DNA from: Eutreptiella sp. 'Long Island Sound 2002'
Taxonomy: Eukaryota > Euglenozoa > Euglenophyceae > Eutreptiales > Eutreptiaceae
NCBI GenBank assembly: GCA_964036045.1
Contig: OZ038395.1
Coordinates: 7,146,755 to 7,210,754, forward strand
Direction of reading: 5' to 3'
Length of the DNA: 64,000 nucleotides
Shown here: one piece after another, positions 42,954 to 55,017 of the stretch
Numbering within the stretch: position 1 is the first letter of the stretch
How the letters are laid out: each line of letters begins with the position of its first letter
The notes under the pieces: model-generated
What the model was told of the DNA's origin: nothing
The model's input: only the letters and a program-made list of their open reading frames with translations
Database searches by the model: none
Made by a program: the position numbers and the translations under genes

Positions 42954-43884
42954 CAGGGCACCTCAAGGCGCAGTGTGCAAGTCTTGGGCTGCCAAGCTAC
43001 GGCGGCAGGGCCCCTCATGGAACACTAGAACACTACAAAGCCCCTTGAAGACGAGGGAGAGGAGAGGAGAGCGACCTGCGTACGTTCTCGGGAGTTAGCT
43101 GCATCAACAAGATTGGGCTAAAATTTTGGCCCTTTATAACCCGTCAAGGGAAAATGCCGCGCCTGTCCTGTGCCGGACCTTTTGGAGGGCTCCCGACCCA
43201 TCCAATGAAATCCTGACTCTTCCTGCAGGAGATTTCTGGAACTCGAAACCTCGTCCATAACCCAGTCTCCATGCGTTCAACCAGGACGTTGTCTTCCAAA
43301 AAAAAACCAAAAACCGGCCAACCGCATGCAACAACCCACCAACCGTCGTCGGTCACCCGTACATCGTCGCTGGTCAACCACCAAACGTCGTCGGTGAAGC
43401 CCGGTCCGTGACCATGGATTCCCTGGTTCTGCAGGTTGCACCAGCAGCGGCATGTGGCATTGCAGCAGCAGCAACCACAGCAGTAATTGCGCCGCCATCA
43501 TCACCACCATCACCGGCACCAGTGACCCAGATAGCTGTGCGTGAACAGTGAATCTGCAGCACATCATCAAGGCGGTTTTCTCATAGGACGACAGCTGCTC
43601 GGTACCACGTCTTTGGGTTGATGCAAGGATGACGCCGCAACCCGCAGCAGTCCATTGGAGCTGCCAGACATCCCGCACCTCTAACTGTCTATGGCATTGC
43701 AGTTCCAAAACTACAGCTGTGGGCCATTGTCCCGGGCCATGACAAGCAACAAGGTCGAAATTTGGGCGCGTGGCACACCCCCTTGTTGAAGCGACAGGCT
43801 CACCCAGCCACAGTGTACGTGCAGCACATCTTCCTGCCTAAGCCACCCCCTGACCTGAGCCACACTGCAAGTTTGGCACACCCT
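42954..43884. other. No recognisable gene
   Basis: A short CGTCGTCGGT/CATCGTCGCTGGT repeat lies near 43335-43400. Minus-strand frames of up to 143 codons have no domain. Confidence 0.45.
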
Positions 43885-44032
43885 TTCACTAATCCATACC
43901 CTTGTCCCAGTCTAACCCACACCCTTGTCCCAGTCTAACCCTCAGCTTTGTCCTGGTCTAATCCACACCCCTGTCCCAGTCTAACCCACGCCCTTATCCC
44001 TGTCTACCCCACATCCTTGTCCCAGCCACACT
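43885..44032. repeat. 23-bp tandem repeat, about 6 copies
   Basis: The unit ACCCACACCCTTGTCCCAGT plus CTA is repeated with one to four changes per copy. Confidence 0.9.
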
Positions 44033-46637
44033 CTGCGCAGGAGCGTTGTTGGCTTGGAACCCTATTGAATCGGGCTCAACGTTTTTCTTGGCATCAAGTG
44101 CATTTGGGGGGAGTATCAGACGCAGCGTGCGTGCGTGCGATGTGCGTGCAGTGCGTGCGCGCAGCGGGTACTGTGGTTGTTCCGCAGACCCTCTCAGCCG
44201 ATTTAGAGGCAACTGCGTCCATTTCGGGGGCCCAAAATGTTCCCAATCTGCATGTGCGCCTTGTTTTTGCTTCTGCCATGTCTTTTGTCATGTTCCCTTG
44301 TTTCTAGGCCTGTTGGTTGCAGAGTTATACCGCAGAATTCTGACCCCCTGTCTCAACAGAGCTATGACTCTCTCATGGCTTCACGCAGGGGTGTGAGTCA
44401 TTTGCACCCGCTCGACTGGCAGGAGTGTGGCAGCGACAGTGCTTCGTGGCCATCCACGCATTTTCTGGGTGTCTATTTTTTTCCCGGCACCATCGACGCC
44501 TGTCCTGCCCGGGCCCGCTAGAGCCCTAGACAGGGCTCTAGCACGTCTGGGTACAGAGTTTTATGACTTTCTGCAGTGATTCTTCTCGTGTTATAGGATG
44601 TGGACCACCGGGACCCCCAGGAAATAGCAGCAATCATCCAGAGCCCACCAGGGGAAAATGGTGACCCTTCAGAGCCCACCAGGTACCACCTGGAACTCCT
44701 CCCCCAGTAGGCAGAGAAGTTGTTCAAATACCTGACGCGGTGTGCGCACAGTGCCCGCGGCGTGCGGATACTGCCCCTTGGCCACATTGGCATTCGGGCC
44801 ATACTGGTTTTGCACCATTCCTTGAATTGGACCGAGGCGGAGTGGTTGGATCAAAGCGATCTGCCTGGGCCCTTTTGTCTGGTAAGGCAAACCCACTCAC
44901 ACCCCCACCCAACATCTTTTTAGCCGGGACCTGGAAAGCCTATGGCTCAACCCCCTTTGCACGTAAAGGAGACACTTGCATGGTTGTTGTAAATGACTGA
45001 CAGTTGAGTGTTGTGGTCCTGGAGGATGTGGTAGGACACAATGCCCTGTCCAGAGTCCACAAGTGGAAGCGGTGTTCTAGCTATCCACTCCACGCAACGT
45101 CCCTAAAAGCGAAATCAAAGCACGCCAGAGCATCCGGTTTCAAACACAATGCCTTTTGACAGAGGTGGGGTGGGGTGTATTTGGGCAATTCAGAGGGGTA
45201 AACCCACAAGTAGTCGGGTTGCAGGTGTACCAGGTGCCCTCAGAATCTTTGTTGGAGCTACATAGCCTCAGATACAACCCATTCTTGCTTCTGGGGCCGC
45301 TTTCAAGTCAATGCACATTGATTTGCTGCAGAGCCATCGTCCCATTCAGAGACTGATGGCCCAGGGAACGGGGCCCCCAACATGGAGGATCACTGGGTAT
45401 CCCCCCCCCCCCCACACACCCCATCTCAGATGGTGCAGGGTGTGGGGTGCAAAATTACACCTCCATGGGTTTTGGGGGGTTTGGGTTTGGGTTTAGTACC
45501 CCCCCCCCTCTTGTCGCGGAGTGGGGGCTAACAGAATAAGGGCGAAAATTGTAGGCCATACCCCCCCCCCCCCCGGGGGTAGGCCAGTCAGACAGAGATG
45601 AGGGGAGGGGTCCAAACCAAGCCTTTGACCTGACGACCCATGCTGGTCTCCCTCCCTAATATGGGGGTGGGGTGGGGGTGGGCTAGGGCAGGCTTCAGGC
45701 AGGTTCTAACCGTTGACTCTCTTCTTTCCCCTTCACATTAGCGTCCATGACCTTAATTGGCCAGAAGCCATTCCTAATATGGTGTTACCCCCCCCCTCCT
45801 CCCTCCTCCGCACACACCCACGTACACAAGACGTGAGTCAACCATGTGCTTTAGTTGCGGGATTTTGTCGTCCATGAGAACAACGCCCGGGGGCGGGTGG
45901 GAAAGTGAAGATAAGGGGATAAGGGGCGTCGGTCACGTGCACTGCAACGGAGGTTGAGGTGGGATAGTAGACCGGTCGACAAGAGGGAGGACAGCTGAAG
46001 CACAGTGCATTTCATGTGAGCTATGAGAGTTGCATGCAGACTGCCACAGGGTAATGCGCGGAGCACCCAAGTACTACGGTTGTTTGAACCAACCCCCGGC
46101 GGTGGGGTATTTGGCATTAGCTACACTATACACCCCAGGAAAGGGGCAAGATGTGCCAGTTTGACCCTTCTCAGGCGTCATCCACAGTGGAACTCCGATA
46201 GTGACACATGGGAATAGCACGTTTGACCTTTACCAGGGACAATGTATATCAGTTTTGTTGTGCTGCATTGTGGCAGGGATTAGAGGCAAGACATGTTGCA
46301 TTTGATTTTCTGGAACATTGGAAACAACTGTGGACAAATCACCAAAGGACAAATGCCATTTTAAATTGTCAATGCAATCAGCATAGCCAGTGTGATGTAG
46401 TGGGTTTTTTGGGGGTTCAGTGCAATGAGTGGGTGTATTGGGAGCCTCGGTGCACTGCAGTGGGTGTATTGAGGGTGTTAATGCCCTGCGGTGGAGTGGT
46501 AACAGCCTCTTTGTTAGGCTTTCGCCACGCGCGTTATGGCAGAAGGTGTGTTCTAAAATTGGATGTCCTCAATTCCAAACCGGCACTCTATTTCAAGAAG
46601 GCAACAGGATTTCTAGTTTTTCGCAAAATGGACAATA
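44033..46637. other. No recognised gene; motif copies and G/C tracts
   Basis: Two copies of the dispersed GC-rich motif lie at 44116-44172 and 44728-44785. Poly(C) tracts lie near 45401 and 45561, and a short GGGTTTGGGTTTGGGTTTAG string at 45474-45495. A 156-codon frame (46208-46678) runs into the left end of the transposon and has no recognisable domain. Confidence 0.45.
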
Positions 46638-47984
46638 CCGGGCAAACGGCAATATTTTGCCAAAATCTTTCATTCTAGAGTGTTTTTTCTAGATCGCAAA
46701 AAAAAAACAGGAAACGCAAAAATTTAAAAAAATTCTGCCGTTTGGGACATAGGAATTCGCAAAAAAATAGGTTAATTAGATAAATAATCCGGAGAGTGTA
46801 GGATTCGTACTGTTTGTGAACAATCGTACAGGTATGATGCAAGGACCATTGTTGCTTCCCCTATTTGCCCCCACCCTTTCCGCCGACAGTGATGTTCTCT
46901 TTGCATTCTTTCTTCCCAATTTTGCCCTCTGAGGAGGCCATTCGACGGCGGCAACAAGCTTTGGAGCGAGCTGATAATGAGGGCTTTTGTCGCCAGTTGG
47001 TTTCACAGATTGTTAATTCTGTGGACGTTCCTGATATTGTCCCCATCACGCGGCGGCCCGGTCGGCCACCCGGCACTTTCGATGTTGCCTTCTTTTGCCG
47101 ACGCCTGGTTGAGCGTATGTTGGAGACTGCAACCACCCGCATTGAGCAATCGACGCGTACAAAGAAAGTATACCAAACATGGAGTGACGCAGAGCGGTCC
47201 ATGGCTCTACAACTAGCTTTTGACAAGGGGTCCGACTCACATGCCGTCTCTCTCTTGACGACATTGTTTCCTGCCACATTGGGGAGCTTGAGGGAATCAC
47301 ACATCCGGTACTTTCGTAAACAGGAGGCTTCCAAGAATGCGCCGAGGGCAGAGTATCATAGGGGCAACATGATCAGTGGTGGTGCCCTGCAAGATGTTGT
47401 TGCTTGCATTGACGCCCACGTGCAGACCAAATTGGAGTTTACCGGGGAGGAGATTAGGTGTATTGTCATCCCATTGCTTAAGGAGAAGCACCCACATGTG
47501 CTTGCACGTGGGTTTATCGCAAGCATTACGTGGTTAAACAACCTCATGGCGCAGCACATGAAACTTCCCATGCGCCGACTAAGCACCCCTTCCGTGCCGA
47601 TGCCGTTGTCCGATGACGCCGAGCAGAAGCACAGGTTGGTGCTTTATCGGTTGGCATATCTGGTCGCAACCCATGGCATCCCTCGTGCGCTTGTCGTAAA
47701 TTGCAACCAGAGTGCCCTGAATTTGTTCTTTGGTATGGGCCTTCGGCGTGCTCCAAAAGGCACACACACTGTCGACGGTCATGGTGCCGATGATAAGCGC
47801 ACGGTGTCCATTGGTTTTGGAATAGCAGCCGATGGCAGTGTGCTGCCGCCTCAAATTATTCTTGAAGGCACGACGAAGCTGCCTGCCAGAGAATTCCGAC
47901 GTTGTTGTACAGCTACAACCACTGGTCGTCCATTGCATTGGCCCTCGAGTACGCAAATTCTATTGAAGACTATTTCACTGAGGT

Positions 47985-48168
47985 TGTGTGACCCTGCTCT
48001 GTGACCATGCTGTGCCCAATTCTGTGACCTTGCTGTGCCCAATTCCGTGGCCTTGCTCTGCCCATTTCTGTGACCCTGCTGTACCAGATTCTGTGACCCT
48101 GCTCTGCCGAAATCTGTGAACCTGCTCTGCCCAATTCTGTGACCCTGCTCTGTCCATTTCGCTATATT
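47985..48168. repeat. 23-bp tandem repeat inside the transposase gene
   Basis: About eight copies of TTCTGTGACCCTGCTCTGCC plus CAA. It lies between two conserved parts of the transposase, so it arose after the gene stopped being selected, or it replaced coding sequence. Confidence 0.9.
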
Positions 48169-48726
48169 CAGACCAAATACCGATTGCACCGTGCGGTGAC
48201 GCTGCAAGACAACTGGTATGGGCAAACATGTGCAGAGTAGGATGAGGTCATGGCGCAACGAAGTCCAAATACTGCTACGCTTCGACTTTGGCCGCGAATG
48301 TCCGCGAAAAAGCAGGTCGTGGATCTGGCGGGGAACGGCAAGATGAAATGCGGGATTCGAAGATCAGTCCCTGGCTGGGCCCAAGAACAAGCGCATAACC
48401 AGTTGCGTGCTCCATCCCTGCTGGGCACCTGTTATCCACAAAAATCGGGCTGCCTTGCCCCGCCCCTAATCCACTGCTCTGCCCTGCACACAGATTTTCA
48501 GGGACGTGCCGTTGAGTTGGTTACCGAAAGTGATTTGGAGATCTTTGCCCATTGGGCACGAGATGGAGAAGGGGAAGTCCCGAACGTAGATATTGACCTG
48601 TAGGATGATTCTGATGATGAACACGTGGTTGGTCCTGCAGAAGCAGAGCGCCCAGCGGAGCCAGCTGCCAAACTTGCTGCAGCCCCAGCCTGAGCCAGGT
48701 CCGTAGATGTTAAGGAGACACTAAGG

Positions 48727-49131
48727 GTGCTCGGATACGAGTCTTATGCACAGCAATTGGAAAGGGTAGGGCTAACAGGGCTTCCGGAATTGCAAGCTGC
48801 GGGAAAGACAGATTTGGTGAAGGCAGGCATGTTGGCTTGCCACGCTGGTACATTGCCGCAGCAAGTGCGGAGGCCAAACGACTGCCTGCTGGATGCAAAG
48901 AGGAAACGTAATGGTGCAGAGGGTCCTGCTGCAGCCAAACCTAAGCCAAGAGCCCAGTCACCGTACCATGCTGGGGCCACTGTCATCTACACTAGGACTG
49001 TTGGTACGAATGTCCGCTGTGAAATTGTGAAGGTTCATTCCGACGGTTTCTTTGATGTATCGTATGATGTGCATGGGAAAAAAGTGGTTAAACTCCGGGC
49101 TCCTCGATCCAGTCTTGCTGCACCACAGTAG
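48727..49131 (+). pseudogene. Transposase C-terminal segment with Tudor/SH3-like domain
   Basis: 134 codons in the same frame as 48250-48603. A SAM-like or helical part (LGYESYAQQLERVGLTGLPE) precedes a basic linker and GATVIYTRTVGTNVRCEIVK, then VHSDGFFDVSYDVHGKKVVK. This is a five-strand small-barrel pattern close to the fragment at 17.4 kb. It may have tethered the transposase to chromatin or nucleic acid. That role is inference. Confidence 0.5.
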
Positions 49132-49707
49132 GGGGCCTTGAGATATGTATTTCGCCAATTTGTTAGGTTTATCAGGTTTTGCTAATGTATTGTGCCCACG
49201 TGAGCTGACCAATGTCATTGTGTGACAATGTTTGCAGTGGTACTCTATCTGGATTCTTGCCATATCATCTGTCTGTCATGTCTGTCACTATTCTCTGGAC
49301 ACACGAATTGTTGTGATCGCAGATGACAGTGTTGAAGTCCAGTAAGGTTTTGATGACAGTTCGGTGTGTATTCGTCATGGTGTAGCAAGCTTTCTTGTAC
49401 ATGGACCCATTTCTTTCATCAGGTGGACAACCGCAAGGCAGTTGATAAGTTTGGTCCCTGCAAGATTTGAAGCAAACAGTAGCATTGAGGACACAATATC
49501 AAACGCAAAATGTCAGTCACAACAAATTTAATCGCAAAAAAGAAATGTATTTTATGGGTGGATACACAGTTTTTGGTTCGCAAATTCAAAAGAATCGAAA
49601 AAAAATTTTGAGGCTATTTAGTGGCAAAACCAAAAATGTTGCTAAATATTAATTGTTTTTTTTCGCAAAATATTCGTGTTTTTAAAAGTATTGGCGCTTC
49701 CCCGGTA

Positions 49708-51060
49708 CACGCAAGTAGAAAGCTTGAAAACTACCAAAAACTGTATTTTTTAAACGTGCACGCATGTGATGCCACCAAAACCATTTGTTCTGGATATAAG
49801 CTATGATGCAATTTATGGATGAAATACTTCTTAGCCTTTTCTAATTGGTCCGATACATTGGTTTGAATTAGTTTTCAAACTGAACAATTGTACACATTAT
49901 TAAAAATTATCCACGTTGATTGCAAATAATTGCTTTTTCTGGGTCATTGGTAAAACTAATTGCAAACATGAGCTGCAACCAATTGTGAAGTGCCATTTTC
50001 GGTGGGGCTGATTGCACTCTAAATGGTTTTGAAAACCTCGATGTGTTGAAAAAAATTTGGCAAAAAAGATTACTGAGGTAGTGCTTTCATTTATGTACAC
50101 TCCCTAACATACGTGCCGCAACCACACCCATCGCTACCAAGTGCAATTACACCGCCCACCCTACACCACCCCAGCCACGACAGCATCCACACATTCGCGC
50201 CAGCGAGTCCCCTTCCCCTCTCCACCCTCCCTTCAGCAGCATAGCCGGCCCGCACGGTGAAGGTCACAGCCCTCCGGCTGCCGCCCCGCCATGCACGAGC
50301 ATATGCACCGCGTGCAGCCGACCTCGTCTGCAGCCGCTCATCATGAACTATCGGCTCAGGCACCTTAGGCAGCACAAGCAGCACAGTGGTGTACATATAG
50401 CTCCCTGTTGTACCAACATACCGCCTGAACAAGCAAACCAGCACGGGCTTTGAAGTGAACGGTGAATGCAAAAAAAAAACCACAGGGGCTGCAAAATAAT
50501 GTGCTGTATGAACTACACTTTAGATTTGGCAATACTTTAGCCAACATCAATATGCACCCCACAAGCAAAGCAAATCAAAAGAATTTAATTTGTTGGCGGA
50601 AAGGTACTGTAAACCTGCATAATACCACACTGCAACCAAACATTCATTGAAGGAAACCCATGTATCCATTAGATATTGACTCAGTGCTGCCCGTAGACAT
50701 GCAAATCCGTAATGTCTTTGACATCTTACGTCATGGTCGTGACAAGGTTACAAACTATATCGATCTTCTTTTTTATAGATCATGCAACTCGTGTCAAAGA
50801 CGAATGGTACTTGGTGCAAAGAAAGATATGAAAGGACCCAAGCTCTTACCAAGCAAGCACACGACAGTCGTGCATCCTTTAGCATCTGGAACCTCGAGAT
50901 GTGACTAAGATCTGACTAGGGTTGCAAAAGTAAGCCTCCAATCCCAGTTGTGGCACAATCTTAGCAAACAACAGAATTTGCACTAAAGTTGTGGCTCTTG
51001 TGTTGCCTGAAGGCCGATCTTAGCTGTGGATGACCTTTGTGTTACATGCTTTGAAGCGAA
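49708..51060. other. A/T-rich non-coding region
   Basis: Low GC and short frames. Frames at 50091-50483 (minus) and 50660-50908 (plus) have no recognisable domain. Confidence 0.45.
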
Positions 51061-53400
51061 CAAACAAACAAATGCGCAAACTATCGCCTTAACTACAACT
51101 CCCTTCCAAATGAATCCCTTGACACCCTAGACCACTCCATATGGAAACACATCGCTTACCAAGGCAAACTCTCTAAACGCACACCCAACAAAACCAAATA
51201 CTCTCCCCGACACACATTTGGCCTCGGCATTACAAAACTCTCACAAGTCATACACACACAAACAGTCAACCACTGTTTGAGGTACACTCTCAATGAAGGC
51301 CCCCCAACCGCCAACAAAACCGTCCAACATACCCTCTTTCATCCCTCCGTTGAATCAAACCTGATTCAAACCATGTTCACCACCTCAGCTCACCACTTCT
51401 CCATTCAAACACATAACATTCCCCACTCCAACCCCTGTCTTCTACGTGACCTCCCCGTCAATACCACCATCGAAGCCTCCTTCCACACATCCCCCAACCT
51501 CCCTCCTACATGGCACCCTGGCAAGATACTTCAGCACAACCCAAAAACAACCACAGTTCAATTTTCTGACATGACCTGCCCTGTCAGCAACTCCCACAGT
51601 TTTCGTTTTCCCATCCAGCCAGCCACCATAATATCCCCCTTTCTTTCTCTGCCTCAAGCCCCACTGCATCCAACATCTCTTCAATCCTTCCCTCTTTCTT
51701 ACTCAACATACACATCCACAAACTCCTACCTCTGCTTCCACTCCAACCAAACAATTCGTCCCCCAAATAACTCCCATCTGGATTTCTGGGGCTGCCACGA
51801 CCTCCTACAGCACCTCCAGCAAAACCAGAAATACACTCTCATTTACACTGATGGATCAGACGACCCCTCATCCTCCCTCCCTTCAGGTTCAGCAGCGGTC
51901 ATCACGCATCAACCTAACCACCACACCATCCTCACCAATCTCTCCCCCATCAAAGGATCCTATCCGGCAGAAATCTATTCCATTATCACTACACTCTTCT
52001 TTCCCAATCTCCCCTCCCTTCAACAACCCATCATCTTCGCCATTGACAACCTCTCGGTCTGCACCACACTCAACTTCCTTCAACCACTTAATCACCCACC
52101 ATTTTCTTCCCACACTAATTCCTTTGCCCTTTGGTATAATCTCATTTGGCACCTTCTCCAACGTCTTAGACATTTAAACATTCTCTTCACCTGGATTAAA
52201 GGCCATGCAGGTTTTCCAGGAAACGACACGGCCGACTCCATCGCTAAATGGATAACCCTTCATCTTTCTCTCCACATTACCCCCTCCTCATCCACCACTC
52301 TTGCCCTCCACCAAACGCCTCTGCCCGGAAAAATTACAACTAAACACACCAAACACAAACTCCCCACTCACGAACACAACAACATCCACCTCTCCCTCAG
52401 CAACAAATTCTTCCTCAAAGCCTCATGGTTTTCCACTTTCATTTTTAAATGGGTCAACGGACTTTACTGTTGCAAAGGCTACAAGCCTCACTTCATCCTC
52501 AACAAACACTTATGTCCCAAATGCAACACCCATCACCCCCTCGATCCCATCACATTCATCACCACATGCTCCTCAACCACCCACCTACGCCAATTACTCT
52601 TCAACACCTGGACCCAACCCTTTAAAACCACGATTCTCTCCTGGTGGACCACCGCGACCTCAGGTGACAAACGAAATTTTATCCGCACCCTAATCCCCAA
52701 CTCACTTAGCAACCTTCTTCGCACCCCTCCTCAGAACTCCTCTTACCACCAACACGCCAAAAACTTAGACCTCGCTTTCAAGCAAAGACAAAAACCATTA
52801 CAAAAAGCTATCTACGACATCAAACAATGGCTTCATGACAACCCCATTCCCAACATCCAGTCCATTCCAGCCTCATCCCCCCACAACCCTTGGAACGAAC
52901 ATCTCTCTATCTACAGCACATCTTCCACTCATCCATGTCCTCTCACATTCCCCAAACCCACTAACAACCAGTCACACAACAGGCATCCACATAAAAGACG
53001 ACCCACAGCCCTCTCCACAAAGCCCAGCAAACCCGCTGCACTTCAACTTCATGTTTACAACTCTGAGCTTCATCCTCAAATAACAAACTATATCCCTCCT
53101 CCACAACAACATCCGTCAAGCAACACACAATAACCGCACTCAAATCCAGAGACAACCCCCCCCACCACCATGAACCCACTCTCCCCACATCCAGATTCAC
53201 TCTAACTGCACCAACTGCTACCACAGACTCCAGCCACCTTCCGCAGCATCAACCCCCCCCCCCCCCTCACCACTTTCATCCTCAACCATCACCACCACCA
53301 TTCTGCAAACATTACAGCCTAAGCAACCACCGACCCTCGCCAGTCACTCACCCCACATCACTGTACCATCACTGCACTGACACACACATCACTGCACTTC
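51061..53400 (+). mobile_element. 5'-truncated LINE insertion
   Basis: The low-G, C/A-rich strand composition begins near 51061 and continues past the stop codon to about 53400, with a poly(C) tract at about 53250-53260. This marks the extent of the element, including a 3' untranslated region. No poly(A) tail or target-site duplication could be identified with confidence. Confidence 0.6.
51077..53133 (+). CDS. LINE ORF2 C-terminal part: RT thumb, RNase H and zinc finger (5'-truncated)
   Basis: Open without interruption to TAA at 53131-53133. No credible start is present because the element is 5'-truncated. The first part (GLGITKLSQVIHTQTVNH) fits an RT thumb. RNase H follows: LIYTDGSDD (first Asp), SYPAEIYSI (Glu), FAIDNLSVC (Asp) and KGHAGFPGNDTADSIAK (His and last Asp), so all active-site residues are present in frame. 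CPKCNTHHPLDPITFITTC then gives a C-x2-C-x2-HH...C finger-like motif. The coding strand is strikingly poor in G (1-4 per 60 bases in many lines), unlike any neighbour. This suggests a different mutational history or origin. The frame is intact, so the insertion is younger than the LINE at 7-11 kb. Confidence 0.8.
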
Positions 53401-55017
53401 ACGGCACTTCACCACTCACCTTCACACTCTGCACAATGCACTGGAGGATCTGTATTTTAGGAGTGACCTTCGATCTTTTGCTCCTGTTTCTTAGCCTTCT
53501 TTTGCTTCTTTCCTTTTCGTTCAGGCATCGGCAGCGGAAGCAATCGAGCAAAGCAGAGCAGAATGTTCCACATGGGCTTTGTATTTTAGTTAATTCTTCA
53601 GGCCAGATACAGGTTAAGACTGCACCAGTCTTACTGCAGCCCAATCTGCTCAAGCTACACTGCTCTGATTTTTTTCTGCACGCCCTGTTTGTGTTTGCTG
53701 TTTGTTCCCTTTTCCTTTTCCCCTAGGAATCATATATCTCTTTTTCTGCATGTTTTCTCCCGTCCCCTAGGGGTCATCTATCTCTTTGCACCTGCCTACA
53801 TCACTGCCATAGCATCTGCAGGCCCCACGACTCACTGCAGGCCTCTGGTGCATAATTTTGCAGTGTTTTCACCCTAAGTAAGTCTGTAAATACCTGCAGC
53901 TGTCCGTCGGTGAACTTCGGCTCGCCATGAACGCTTCCTATGCCCGTGGTCAGGCCGCTTCAGTGCATTGTCTTTGGCGGGGGACCGCCATGCCCAAAAA
54001 AAAACAAATGCGCAAATGGAATGAATGACAAATGAGTGGCAATGCTTACATTTGCAACATCACGTTGCAAGGAGGCAGTGCGAAATTGAAGTACAGCTGC
54101 GCTTCCGCACGATCAATCAAAACGATTTTCTCAGGGTACGGAACAATTTAAGAACTAATATTACAGCGGGGACTACTAGAAACAAGCCAATTTCCCCAAC
54201 AAGACTGCCCCAACAACTGCAAACCTCCAATTTGGCCCCAATTTGACCCCAACTTGGCCAATAATTCCTCGGCGGACAACGCTTCCGAAAATTTTTTCAT
54301 GGTTGTCTATGTGGATGTGTGCATTATGGAATTTCAAACAAGGTGGATTCCAACCTTTAGATTTATGAATGCCCTGTCCGCTGGCGAGGTAGGCGCATTT
54401 GCATATATTGTATACAAAGAGGCACGGGCAGAAGTAGCCGTCCTGTTGTACTCTATTGGTACCCAAACACGGCTGTGTTTTTTTGGGTCCTCAGGCAATC
54501 GGGCAATGAGGCAATTTTGGGCGCTATATCAAAACTGTCACCCTGAAGCGTGTCACAACCCTAACCTAGCATATTGTCCCTAAGGGATCATTCTATGACC
54601 CGATATAAGGGACTATTGTATATTATATTCCATTTCCTTGTTAGTAACATACGATGTGAGATAGATAAGGCAATCTTGGACCCTTTGTAATTATAAGCAA
54701 TAGTGGATGATAGGGTGCATTTCTCAGATGTGCATGTCAGGTATTTCAAGGATTATTTGTGCCATATCTGTTTGCAGGATACTATTCAGTCTTCACAAAT
54801 CGTTATGTCTTCTTTGCCAAGCAATGTTGCTGCCCATGCCACCGCGACATCTGCTCCTGACCATTTGGTCTGGTTTCAACCCTACATTTTAACACCTTTT
54901 GTACTCTCAACATCGAGGGTCGGAGGATTGAGGCATTCACACGCTGTGGCGCTTTCCCTGTACCCCAGTTCACCCTTGTTCTCTCTTCACAGGTAAGAAT
55001 AGAAAGTGTTTGCTAGT
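53401..55017. other. No recognised gene
   Basis: Several short plus-strand frames (53436-53726, 54254-54583, 54703-54996) without recognisable domains. Confidence 0.45.

Larger units (their letters stand above)
46892..49131 (+). pseudogene. Pogo/Tc1-like DDE transposase, frameshifted and interrupted
   Basis: From ATG at 46892 the frame is open to 48004. A charged N-terminal DNA-binding-type region (RRPGRPPGTFD, then a helix-turn-helix-like stretch) is followed by LVVNCNQSALNLF, TVDGHGADDKRTVSIGFGI and ADGSVLPPQIILEGTTKLP, the layout of pogo-type DDE domains. The position of the first catalytic Asp (normally N-x-D-Q) is Asn. A frame change near 47895 moves the next conserved piece, YNHWSSIALALEYANSIEDY, to another frame. 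A 23-bp tandem array (47985-48165) then interrupts the gene. A third segment (48250-49131, one frame with TAG at 48601 and TGA near 48696) ends in a Tudor/SH3-like domain. It is inactive. Confidence 0.7.
46638..49705 (+). mobile_element. Tc1/mariner-pogo-like DNA transposon with TA target site
   Basis: The left end, CCGGGCAAACGGCAATATTT at 46638, matches the inverted right end, CCGGGGAAGCGCCAATACTT (complement of 49686-49705), at 16 of 20 positions. Each end is flanked by TA (46636-46637 and 49706-49707), the target duplicated by Tc1/mariner/pogo elements. Sub-terminal regions on both sides are A/T-rich with repeated TCGCAAAA strings. The 3068-bp unit contains a broken DDE-type transposase gene on the plus strand. 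The ends still match well, so it could in principle have been moved by a related transposase. Confidence 0.75.

Noticed and set aside
45474-45495. Telomere-like GGGTTTGGGTTTGGGTTTAG
   Set aside because: Only three units, with mixed TTTGGG/TTTAG spelling, in a G-tract-rich area. Not enough for an interstitial telomere.
46208-46678. 156-codon ORF as a host gene interrupted by the transposon
   Set aside because: It runs across the transposon's left end, has no domain, and its C-terminal residues come from the element's A/T-rich terminus.
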